Shown in pieces: positions 55,232-64,000 of a DNA stretch of 64,000 bases (position 1 is its first letter; each line of letters begins with the position of its first letter). The notes beneath the pieces are model-generated. The model saw only the letters and a list, made by a program, of their open reading frames with translations. It was not told the origin of the DNA and ran no database searches. Position numbers and translations under genes: made by a program. The stretch comes from Tetranychus cinnabarinus (taxonomy: Eukaryota > Arthropoda > Arachnida > Trombidiformes > Tetranychidae): NCBI GenBank assembly GCA_022266195.1, contig WHVY01000006.1, positions 868,001-932,000 of the forward strand, in the 5' to 3' direction.

Positions 55232-55471
55232 ATCAGGACAAAGTTTCTCAACTTGGGCCCTCTCTATGAAGCTCATTTTGAAATCTCATCAAATGATTTA
55301 TTCGATTGCCCATTAGAGCTTTACGACTGTCCATCATTGCTGAAATGCATATTTGATGTGTTAAACTATTATAAGTTCAACATTTCCCAGCTGACCAATA
55401 GTCAAGTTTATATCAGTTGTTTTTGCATCGAAATTTTGAATATAAAAGGAGATAAAATTGAAAATAACTAA
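55232..55471 (+). other. open segment, possible terminal exon (unproven)
   Basis: An 80-codon stretch without stops that begins after a TAA at 55229-55231. An AG acceptor-like site lies at 55235-55236, and an AATAAA starts two bases after the TAA stop. The translation is of balanced composition, with six cysteines (for example FDCPLELYDCPSLLKC) rather than low complexity. There is no ATG until late in the frame, so it could only be coding as a spliced exon. No family recognised. AG and AATAAA are both common here, so this is weak evidence. Confidence 0.15.
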
Positions 55472-55575
55472 AAATAAACTTGTTAAAATCGATAATTTAT
55501 TTGCTATCGAAAGACGAAAATAGCAAAAACGATAAAAAAATAAAGAGACTAGAACTTGGAATTAATTAAATCGAT

Positions 55576-55649
55576 TGAGTTGAATTTTCATCAGTAGATT
55601 ATTCATTGCGACAAGAGTTTAAACTTGATCCACAAACTGACTAAAGTTC
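55576..55649 (+). repeat. left direct repeat flanking the 28S fragment
   Basis: About 74 bases with the core GACAAGAGTTTAAACTTGAT then CCACAAA at 55610-55636, preceded by GAGTTGAATTTTCATCA and followed by AAAGTTC. Its partner, in the same orientation, starts about 325 bases further on. Confidence 0.7.
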
Positions 55650-55754
55650 TAACCGCGAATAGAATGTTTATTGGGTCTTCTGCAATTGACCAATCTCTCC
55701 AATATAATAGCCACAGCATGTTGAACGCATTGGCTGTTAACTGTTAATTTTGAT

Positions 55755-55846
55755 GCAAATGCTGAACAGCCTCTAGTCACTACACTGTATAATAATGTAG
55801 ATAAGGGAAGTCGGCAAAGCGGATCCGTAACTTCGGGATGAGGACG
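55755..55846 (+). pseudogene. 28S rRNA gene fragment (decayed)
   Basis: It matches an internal conserved part of nuclear large-subunit rRNA. It contains GCTGAACAGCCTCTAGTC near 55761-55778 (28S: GGTGAACAGCCTCTGG/AGTC), GATAAGGGAAGTCGGCAAA at 55800-55818, and GGATCCGTAACTTCGGGATG at 55821-55840 (28S: ..GGGATAAGGATTGG). A few extra bases lie between the first two blocks, and the match stops soon after GAGGAC. No other part of 28S adjoins it. A 73-codon minus-strand open frame crosses it and is an artefact. Edges are approximate; the sequence between this match and the flanking direct repeats is unassigned. Confidence 0.9.
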
Positions 55847-55900
55847 TGGTATATGATTAGAAGGGATCACACATGGGTACGATTATTAGAACTAAAACTC

Positions 55901-55974
55901 GAGTGAATTTAATTTTCGTCATAAGATTTGTTGAGACAAAGTTTAAACTTGACTCACAAAAATGATTGCAGTTC
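55901..55974 (+). repeat. right direct repeat flanking the 28S fragment
   Basis: About 74 bases with the core GACAAAGTTTAAACTTGACT then CACAAA at 55934-55960, preceded by GAGTGAATTTAATTTTCGTCA and followed by GCAGTTC. Compared with the left repeat it has small gaps and scattered substitutions, so it is not a fresh target-site duplication. Confidence 0.7.
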
Positions 55975-57434
55975 ATTTGGTAAAAAGTTATTTGATATTG
56001 AAAAAAGTTTCAAGCAAAGTTGCAGCCGACAAAACTCGGTTGATGCAAAGTTTAATTGGTTATTTTGCATTACAAGTAAAGGATAAGATCTACAAATGAC
56101 AATGGTTAAGCTGATGACTAAAGTTTATCCCATGATATAAAGTTACATGATACCGGTTGAGCGATAGTGAGCCCCACTTGGAGGTAGCATCATTAGTGCA
56201 TTGAAAAACAGTAAATGTTTGCCTCTCACGAGCTCATTATTAGACACTTTTTTGTCAATTTTTTTCTCTCTTTTTCCATTCTTTTGTTCATTTTATCACC
56301 TCAGGTTATACTCACAGATGCAGATTCATAAATGGACAAATTGAATCACTGTAGGCTTACATGATAAACGTTTTCAGATCAAGTTGAACAATAGGGTGGA
56401 TAGAGGAGGGAAGAGACGGAAGAGGAAGCCTTGAAGGAATTGGTCATTTCCATGGTTACAATTGTATTACAATATACAAATATGAAGAAAAAGAGTTTTT
56501 TTCATCATTATCATCATCTTGATCATCTTTATCATTCTCATTTCCTCTTCTTTCATCAATTTAAATTATCAACTTTACTGGTTACTATCAATGTTTTGTT
56601 ATCAATATTAGCATTTGTAGCATGCATTATGAATACATTATTATGTTGAGCTATTCAAATGTGAATTAATTTTCTTCATCTTTCCACCATTACTATTATC
56701 ATTGTTGTTCATGTTATCATTATGTGTAATACATTAATCTATTTTTATTATTTAGTCAGTCAATCTGATTTAATCTAATGTGTAACAAAATTGTATTAAG
56801 AAAATAGTTTCTACTTTCATTAACATTTGATATGCAAAGAAATGCAAAAATTGAAATTTGTGATTGGCCAGAATTTGAATGTAAAATTAATGATGAAAAC
56901 TTTTCTTTCCATGATAAATGTTTTTCCTCTTGTTGGTTTTGCACTCCTTTAATAGCTAATCTTTTCAATTTTGTATGCTTTATTACCTCATATCCAGTGA
57001 ACTTATTACAGATTTTTAATAAACGACAATCAGTTGAACAAAAGTGTTATAATGGCAAGAATATAATGACGAACTTTCTTCTCTACTTTCATTATCTCTG
57101 TAAATTTATAACCTATTTATTAACTACAGTTGATGCAGACTAATTGATCTTGTCAGTTTTTTGTTTGCTGAAAATGTTTATAAATATTTTACTGTGCTTT
57201 TTTGTGTTGCGCTAATGATAATGATAATGGTAAAAGTGAACATCATTATTCATAGAAGGATAAATCTCTTTCAAGTATTTTCACTAATGCATTAGATAAT
57301 AGTTGATAATAAATTGCACCTTTACTGCAATCTATTGGTTGATAAGGTTCATCTTTATGCAAGGTGTCGTGTGAGTCAACTTGTACAGTAAGAGTTGATT
57401 GCCAGCTGGTAACGAGTCAAGTTTAACAAAAGAT
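55975..57434. other. no gene recognised
   Basis: AT-rich sequence with a short partial copy of the interspersed repeat (GGTTATTTTGCATTA at 56058-56072). A 103-codon plus-strand frame (56832-57143) contains several cysteines and hydrophobic stretches but no recognisable domain or signal peptide. A minus-strand frame overlaps it, so I do not call it. Confidence 0.5.
57428..57431 (-). terminator. Pol III terminator of tRNA-Ala
   Basis: Four T residues on the minus strand, three bases past the tRNA 3' end, at the usual distance for RNA polymerase III termination. Confidence 0.8.
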
Positions 57435-57507
57435 TGGAGATGCCGAGTATCGATCTCGGTACCTCTCGCATGCTAAGCGAGCGCTCTACCATCTGAGCTA
57501 CATCCCC
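57435..57507 (-). tRNA. tRNA-Ala (anticodon AGC)
   Basis: A complete 73-base cloverleaf on the minus strand, without intron. The acceptor strands GGGGATG and CATCTCC pair fully, including the G3:U70 wobble that is the universal alanine identity element. Then follow the D arm GCTC/GAGC, the anticodon arm CTCGC-TTAGCAT-GCGAG with anticodon AGC, a five-base variable loop, and the T arm CCGAG-ATCGATA-CTCGG. The A at position 54 is the known form in animal tRNA-Ala. The discriminator base is A. Internal A box (TAGCTCAGATGG) and B box (AGATCGATACT) are in place for Pol III. A TTTT terminator begins three bases past the 3' end (57428-57431). CCA is not encoded, as expected in a eukaryote. No other tRNA was found in the window. 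Confidence 0.97.
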
Positions 57508-60105
57508 GAGTTATGCTATTAAAGCAGTATTAGAGAGTCAGGTTAATACTGATATTGGATCAACTTTATCGGTCAAGTGCTGGAATTTCTTCTTTCTTAA
57601 GGAGAATTATTAAATGTCTCAATTACGATAAGGATAACGGGATAAACTGTACATGGTGCGTTTCCGTTGTTTGACAAAAACTTGAAAAGGTTTTACGCTC
57701 TAAACAGAAATTAGCTTCCAGCTTGATTTACATTCATTGATCAATCAATTAAAACAATTGGAAATGTCATACCGGATCGGCTTGATCAAAGCAAAAAAAC
57801 TAAAGATATGTTTGTCTTAATGATAAATTATCTGAATTACACTATTCAATTAATTGAACACTTTGGCCTTTGAACTGATATGAGGCGTCGATTCATGAAT
57901 GTACAATAGATTATGCTGTATTACGCCGCTAATTCAGAGCCCTTTCATTATACGGTAACGATAAAGCAAAGTACTCAGTGTGGAGGTAGGTAAAACTATG
58001 GTCACACTTACAAGGGAGTCCCACATATCATACCTGAGGGATTTTAATGTGATCTAGCGCGATCGATAGGGCCAACCTTCCATATCAACAGACTGAGTAT
58101 ATTTTTTCTGTAAATTTAGTGGTTTCCTAGAGTTTGGGGCTTTTTGTGACTGTAGCATGGTCATGTTGGTCATAATGAAATCTCACCTGCCATTGAAGAT
58201 TTGACCGCAACGGAATCAAATGAAACGGCAAGTCGACGGTAAACTTGAAACACTAATAGCACATTTGAAGTATTAATAATTGCAACTACAAAAAATCAAA
58301 TTTGTATTTGTAATTATTAATAGCAATCAGTGTAAATTTGAAAAGTTGAATCTATTCATTAGGAGAAAAAAGTTTTTCATGAAAAAAAAACTAATGATTA
58401 AAAAAAGAGAAAAAATTGTAATAAAAAAAAGTAACAACAAATGTTCCATGTAACATAATATTACACTTGATAAAGAAAAGGTACAAGAAATGAGATGAAA
58501 TAGTTCTGTAGGAGTGAATGCGCTCTTAGCTGTTGCTTGAAGCTATTTGATGAAGCAAGGGAACGATGAGAATCTTGGCTCAATCCTGAGGCTAAATTTC
58601 CGCCTCAAAAATCAAATAAAGCCAGGTTGATACATTTAGATGGGAAACGATTAATTAGTGAGTTTTGGCTTTCCTTAATTTCCTCTGATTCACCTTGATC
58701 CCTTTGGTTGCCTCTCAATGTTTACAATGGAAACTCTGAACATGATTGAAATGAAAAGAGCCAACAGTGTAATCCAAGCCGATAATAATCCAATCTCATT
58801 TTCAGGGGACACACATAAATTCTGATGGATTATCTAAACACCTACGAAATACGGGAAAAGATTTGCACAAAATTGGCACAAAATTAGAATCAATTTGTAT
58901 GAAATAATTGTCATTTCTCAACTAATAAGCTACAGATTATCCATCATTAGTTACCTTAATGATGATCGCCATCAATTCATCAAAATTGTTTGCAATTTAG
59001 TCAACAAAAATGGAACAAAATTGTTGCTTAAATAAATTATTTTTTCAACAAATCAGCTTTTCTCTGGCAACTCTGTGAGCCAACATGAAACTCAACTTAA
59101 CCATTTTAAATAATTAATCAAGTTTAACTGAAAACTGTTGCTGAATTGATAATTAGAAAATTGAAGGGAAAATGTTTTCAATTGCAATTCGCCATTTTCT
59201 GAATCTTTTGTTTTCTCTTCTTCTTCTTCTTTTCATGGTTAAAGCAAGAGTGAAAATTGGTTTGTTTTTACCTGTTCAACTGTGTCGGAATGGGTGTGGA
59301 TTGAGGGAAGAGGAAAATAGGAAAATCCAGAGATTCTCTTGAGATGTTATACTGAACTTGAAAAGCATTATCATTGTAAATAATGCATGGAAAGGAAAGG
59401 AAGATGAGAAAAGGTAAATTGTGATAAACATTTATTCACAGGAAAAGTGAGAAGAGAAGAGCGAAAAAAGTATAATCTCATCAAAAGACTTTTCATGTTC
59501 AATTCTGTTCAGTGTTATGTTACAATGAAACCCTGATATGGTATAAAATGGTTTGCTCACCTTTATCACCTCGACTCCCTTTGATAAAAGGTAAGAGAAT
59601 GAAATTTTTTTTTCTTTTCTTGCAATTTTTTTCTCCTCTTCTCACCCTAGTTTTGTACTCATGATTTAACCCAATGTTGATATAGCTAATAATAATTTTC
59701 ACTTCATCAAGTTGAACAGTTTGACTCGACGAAGAGTTGGGCGAAGAGATGAAAATGTGAAAATGTTTTCTCCATCCTTAACTGTTAACAGCTAAACTAA
59801 ATTGACACTTTTGCAAAGTTGAAAGTGAAACATGATTCAATTGGTTCCAATGGGCTTTAACAGATTGATGTGTTTCCTGAATTCCCAAAATTCAGTCATT
59901 AATTTCAATTGTGAAAAATTGTCCAAAACTGTTCAATGTTTATTACTTTTTCCATTTGCTGACAAATGAGCGAAAGGCAAAAGTTGAGAGAAAAAACTTT
60001 TCACAAACATTTTCAGGTTCGCAATCGGCTCATCAAATCAGTCGATTGAATCAAAGTTAAACTCTTGAGGCTTTTCAGTCTAACAGGCTTGTAAGCTTGA
60101 TGCAC
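57508..60105. other. no protein gene recognised; contains an unassigned GC-richer patch
   Basis: The stretch at about 57880-58230 is visibly less AT-rich than its surroundings and has no long open frame. It contains the imperfect inverted repeat listed separately. A small hairpin, TGAGGC..GCCTCA, lies at about 58588-58608. The remainder is ordinary AT-rich sequence with short low-complexity frames. Confidence 0.5.
57972..58099. repeat. imperfect inverted repeat in a GC-richer patch
   Basis: TACTCAGT at 57972-57979 is the exact reverse complement of ACTGAGTA at 58092-58099. Inside it, GGAGGTAGG at 57982-57990 can pair with CCAACCTTCC at 58072-58081, with one bulge and one mismatch. The roughly 80 bases between include TGATCTAGCGCGATCGATAG. 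This could be a structured RNA, a short non-autonomous element or debris. I could not match it to snRNAs, 7SL, RNase P or rRNA. Confidence 0.45.
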
Positions 60106-60150
60106 ATCATCGAGTTATTTTGCATTATTATTGTGACACGGATTGGATGA
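60106..60150 (+). repeat. copy of the TTATTTTGCATTAT interspersed repeat
   Basis: Plus-strand ATCATCGAGTTATTTTGCAT followed by TATTATTGTGACACGGATTGGATGA. The upstream ATCATCG is shared with the minus-strand copy at 41.29 kb (ATCATCGGGTTATTTTGC), which extends the family beyond the core on that side. Confidence 0.65.
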
Positions 60151-60595
60151 TACCAAGGTTAACCTTATGAGTAAAGATGATTTGTTTTTAATAAACATTT
60201 CATTTACAGCTTGTCATAAAGTCATAAAATACAGATAAGATAAAGTAAACTGGTTACCTAAGCTTTGGTTACGTTGAGTCTTTAACTCCAACGACCATCA
60301 TACCAAACTGCGACCGTCGTACCACATCATATTTGGTCAGTATGTTTGTCGATACTCATACGCTCAAAGGAAAAAAGAACTGATTCAAGCTTGAATTTAT
60401 CAGAATGAGAGTCGACAGCTTCCAAAAACATCAGTCAAGAAATGCGCCAAAACTTCATTGACAGTTTTTTGCTTTAAATGCTTCAAACTCAACTACGGTT
60501 GATGCTACAGACCTCAGACTTGAACCATAAACTTCCGTAGATTGAAGGACCATAAGTTCGAACGCTCAAGGTTATTCAATGTCAATCCGTTATTC

Positions 60596-60620
60596 GACCT
60601 CTAATTGGCATTTAGAGGTC
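60596..60620. repeat. perfect 9-bp hairpin
   Basis: GACCTCTAA, a 7-base loop TTGGCAT, then TTAGAGGTC. It is a compact stem-loop in a slightly less AT-rich patch with no adjacent gene. There is no T run after it, so a bacterial-type terminator is not implied. Confidence 0.8.
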
Positions 60621-62890
60621 ATTTTCTAAGATTACAAAATTTTTCAGATCGGTTAATGTTAATCACATACGCATAACTTACCATTGGAGAGATAACCGAA
60701 TTTTTCTCAAAACCAATTGATTAACCGAACGGTATGGAAACACTCATATCCTTTGGCTAGCATGAGCTATGAACATCTAACAAACACAAAAAATATAAAG
60801 CAAATCGAGACATTTTGTGATAAGAGCTTCAAAAGTACTGTTGGATCAAGTTTTCAAGGGATGAAAATTTTAACTGATAAGTCGGGGATCGCTCGAAAAA
60901 TAGAACTTTTTAGAAGTAAAATTCCATATTCATTTTGAAATCAGTTGAAAGTAGCAAATAATCTTCAGAATAATTCTTGAAAATTAGTTTCTTTTGACAA
61001 ATTTGGATTTAATTTGCCTTTTTGGTAAAATTTAATGATGAATTACGAAAACCTTCAAGTTATTAATATTAATAACAAGAATTAACGATAAACTTTTGCG
61101 TGGTGATCAAATGAGATTAACTGGAAAGCAGAAAATAGTTATAAATTAAATTCATCAAATTATCAATGTAATAAATAATACAAGAGATGAAGTTGTTTAA
61201 AGTTAATTTCAAACAAAAAACTGAAATCTCATCATTTTTGGGATGAAACAAAAAGTACAAATGATCTGTAAACTGGGCAAAGTTTCAATGTTGCAAAATG
61301 TTACTGACGATACTAATGATGATGAAGATTAAATAATATTTTGTCTTAAATATGAAACTGACTTATAATGATAATGATAATGGATTAGGATGTGTTTAGG
61401 GTTTATTTAGAGATTTAAAAGAGGATTAACATTGTGAACAGAATTAGCATGAACAAGAGAAAAGAAGCTGAAATAAGCCACAAATCATCTTTACTCTCAT
61501 CATCATCATGATACTTTAGTCTTTTAATCTTGGTTAACCAATATCAATCACCTAACTTGATTCAATTTCATCAATCTTGACGATTCTCTTCAATTTTCAT
61601 CCAACATTTAGAAACAGATTCAGACCATTAGAAGCGAAAATTTGCTCAAAAAATTTGTTTCTTTTTTGTTGACAAAATCAATGAGCGAATAAAATTGTGT
61701 TTATTTATTTCATTAACTCATCATCAATTTTTGATGAACATAATAGTTCGAAGCAGTTTTTTTCTTATTCAGTTAAACATTTTCAGAATGAATAATTTAT
61801 GGACAAAATCAAGAGTCGGTTGACCTTGTCTCGACTGAGAAAGAAACTGAATCAACAATTCAAAATTTACATGAAAGGTTGAGAAAGTGAGAAGTTTCCA
61901 AGTTTATCACAAATGTATTGAAAAGCAATGTTTTGTAATCATGTAACATCATGAACTACTCAATAGTCCAATTTGTTGACAATATTCAAAGTAAAAAATG
62001 AAACACAAGATTCTTTTCAAAATTAACAGGTGAAAAGATCAACAGCATTAGTTGATGTCACTTGAAAAGTCTATCATTCTTGTTGATTCGTTTACATGAC
62101 TGTGATTCTGGGTTGAGCAGAAAATATGTAAATTGAATGAAACAGAATAAGATGAATAATTTGTGGTTCGATAACTCAAGTGATTCACTTAAACTTTTTT
62201 CACAGAAAATTCAATTTCTCAATTCGATTTGCAAATATTTTTCTCTTTGAATAATCAACTGATCAGTTCTAAAGAACATCAAATCGATAGATTTTCAAGG
62301 AAGAATCTGAAGTAAAGTTCTGATTGTAAAATGGTAAAGAAATAAATTTCGAAGTCCTAAGTTCTAATTAGAAGATTCGAGTTTTTAGTGATTGAAATCG
62401 TTTTGACTTTGATTGTCAAGAGCAGTTCACTTATAGCTTGTGAATGGAAATAGGAAATGAAATTCTTTGAAACTCTAATGAACTTTTCACCAAAATATCA
62501 AAGAATCTGTTTTTGACTAATTGCTCCTTGGATTGACTCAAGTATTTGGATTGATTGTGAACTTGAATATCTGAAGCTGTAAATTGTTGTCGGTTAAAGG
62601 ATTACCATTTGTCAGGTCAAGCCTATGACCCTGTCAAACTTACCAATTACATGGAGACAAATTGATCGCAAAGTTGACTGTTACTCAACATTGTTGGCCA
62701 CAAGTTATTCAGGTTATTATCATTTGGATCGTCACAATTATCATTTGATTCAATCGCTGAGTCCTTTAAAGGCAATTGGAATACTGGAAAACAGAAGAAA
62801 AGGAATAAATCAAACTCCTGAAAAGATAAAACTAAATCTATTTGATCATGTTTATCGTAATACCTCTTGACTAGAGAATATCTTAATTTA

Positions 62891-62910
62891 AAGAAGAAGA
62901 AGAAGAAGAA
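62891..62910. repeat. (AAG)6 microsatellite
   Basis: Six AAG units plus two bases, perfect. On the minus strand it gives a poly-Phe run (TTC/TTT) in an open frame, which argues that frame is not a real gene. Confidence 0.9.
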
Positions 62911-64000
62911 AACAGTTTCAACTTTTTTTTTCATCTTATTCCATATCTCATCTTTACCTGGAATCAGGGTGAAAAGTTTAGTGAAATAAGTTGACTAACA
63001 TGATTAGAATTCAATTTATTATTGCGAATCCAGTGATTCCAATTGATTTATGGTTTAATCAGAATCTTGACTTTACTTTTCCTCAAAATCAAAGTTTATC
63101 AAAATGGCTTTGCAAGGAAATGAGTTAAGACTTTTTACCCAAAAAAAGATCAACTCTTGAAACAAAAGACTGAAACAGAATCGAAACTCAATTCATAAGA
63201 ATTAGCAATGAATTTCGATATTAATCAAGGCTTACATCTGCCTTTTGAAGCCTTTTCTGGTCAAGATTAATGCCATCGTTGCCTCATCATTAAATCATTG
63301 AGTTTATTGAAAGCTGAAAATGAATGCAAATCTGGTTAACTTGGTGATTAATTTTCGGCTCAAGGATCAAGTTGAAGCAAAGCATATTAGTGAATGAAGA
63401 GGTAAAAAATGGACAAATGAAAGTCAAGGTGAAAGTGCCTCTATAACCACTTATCATCATAATCATCGACATCATCATCACCATCAGGTTTACCTGAGCA
63501 TTTGCAAGTGTGAATAAAGTGCAAATGACTTGAAACAATTGAGATGACAATGAATCTTCTTCAACATGAAACTATTTCTTCTTCACTTAACTTTTCCATT
63601 TTTCATGTTCACTTCAACTGACGCCATCAAGAGGAGCTTCCAGGTTGATTGAAGAATCAATTGCAATGGAAAAGTGAAGAAAAAAGTTTCATCTTTTTAA
63701 ACGAGTGTCAAAGTGACGTTATTAATTTATTGGCTAATCAATTAACTAAACAAGTTTCATTGCATTCACTTAGCCAAACTCAGGCAACTTTGAAATCTTT
63801 TCCATTCTTAAACTTCTTAATCACAATTAGTCTCAGCGAAAGTTGATTTTAAAAGTAAAACAATTTTCTGTTCATTTTTATCTCAATTAGACAGTTCGAG
63901 TTTGATATCAATAAGACTTGAGATTAGACTTTATTTCAAAAATTTTTGTTGTTTCGTTTCATGATTTGCAATCGAATGAGTTTCTTTGAAATTGATATTA

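Larger units (their letters stand above)
60151..64000. other. gene-poor AT-rich stretch to the window end
   Basis: No conserved gene recognised. Frames at 60717-60938 (73 codons, no ATG near its start) and 62625-62870 (81 codons, ATG start, balanced composition) have no family resemblance. An opposite-strand frame covers the second. Confidence 0.5.

Noticed and set aside
55649..55870. 73-codon minus-strand open frame rich in Pro, Arg and Cys
   Set aside because: It is antisense to the 28S rRNA fragment, so its balanced composition comes from rRNA sequence.
56832..57143. 103-codon plus-strand frame with several cysteines
   Set aside because: No signal peptide or domain, and a minus-strand frame overlaps; it cannot be separated from chance.
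58020..58060. Minus-strand similarity to the first bases of 28S rRNA (CCTCAG..ATGTGGGACT)
   Set aside because: The match does not continue into the conserved AATTTAAGCATAT segment, so it is below what I can support by eye.
60289..60330. CCAACGACCATCATACCAAACTG, faintly like the start of arthropod 5S rRNA
   Set aside because: The rest of 5S, including the internal control region, is absent; similarity stops after about 20 bases with an insertion.
1..64000. CRISPR array, integrated virus, phage or bacterial operon
   Set aside because: No regularly spaced direct repeats, no viral or bacterial gene sets; the content is eukaryotic throughout.

Overview
The window looks like AT-rich nuclear DNA from an arthropod. 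Three things point there: the end of a Toll-6/7/8-class Toll receptor at the left edge, a eukaryotic-type tRNA-Ala(AGC) with a Pol III terminator, and several clusters of degenerate CCTAA/TTAGG repeats, the arthropod telomere motif. A mite or other chelicerate would fit the compositional style (short GAT/ATC, AAG and CAG runs, strand-biased purine tracts), but the sequence does not prove the group.

Layout. Bases 1-1068 are the 3' part of one uninterrupted coding exon of a Toll-like receptor: last leucine-rich repeat, C-terminal cysteine cap, membrane helix and TIR domain. It is followed within 20 bases by a polyadenylation signal. From about 1.1 kb to 64 kb I see no convincing conserved protein-coding gene. 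The longest open frames there are 60-150 codons, mostly low complexity, and many are antisense to one another. The best of them is a predicted secreted protein of 119 residues on the minus strand at 39863-40222, which is only a candidate. An intact tRNA-Ala lies on the minus strand at 57435-57507.

The gene-poor part is not featureless. It holds three decayed pieces of nuclear ribosomal RNA genes: 18S on the plus strand at about 29.45-29.73 kb, 18S on the minus strand at about 46.54-46.63 kb, and 28S on the plus strand at about 55.76-55.85 kb. The 28S piece is bracketed by imperfect direct repeats of about 74 bases. It also holds an interspersed repeat family with a conserved core (GTTATTTTGCATTAT and an ATTGTGACAAGAAAT-like continuation), with about eight copies. 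The copies left of 45 kb all lie on the minus strand and those right of 54 kb all lie on the plus strand. Two copies are part of a 142-base tandem duplication at 41.15-41.40 kb, next to a telomere-like CCTAA cluster. Other structures are a perfect 28-base palindrome at 13368-13395, a 9-bp hairpin at 60596-60620, and a GC-richer patch with an imperfect inverted repeat at 57.97-58.10 kb.

The genes here do not form a functional unit: a receptor gene end and a tRNA lie in a long stretch of probable intergenic or intronic DNA seeded with rDNA and repeat debris. I found no clear evidence of a new biological system. The most unusual signals are the dispersed rRNA fragments with flanking repeats and the repeat family with its orientation switch.
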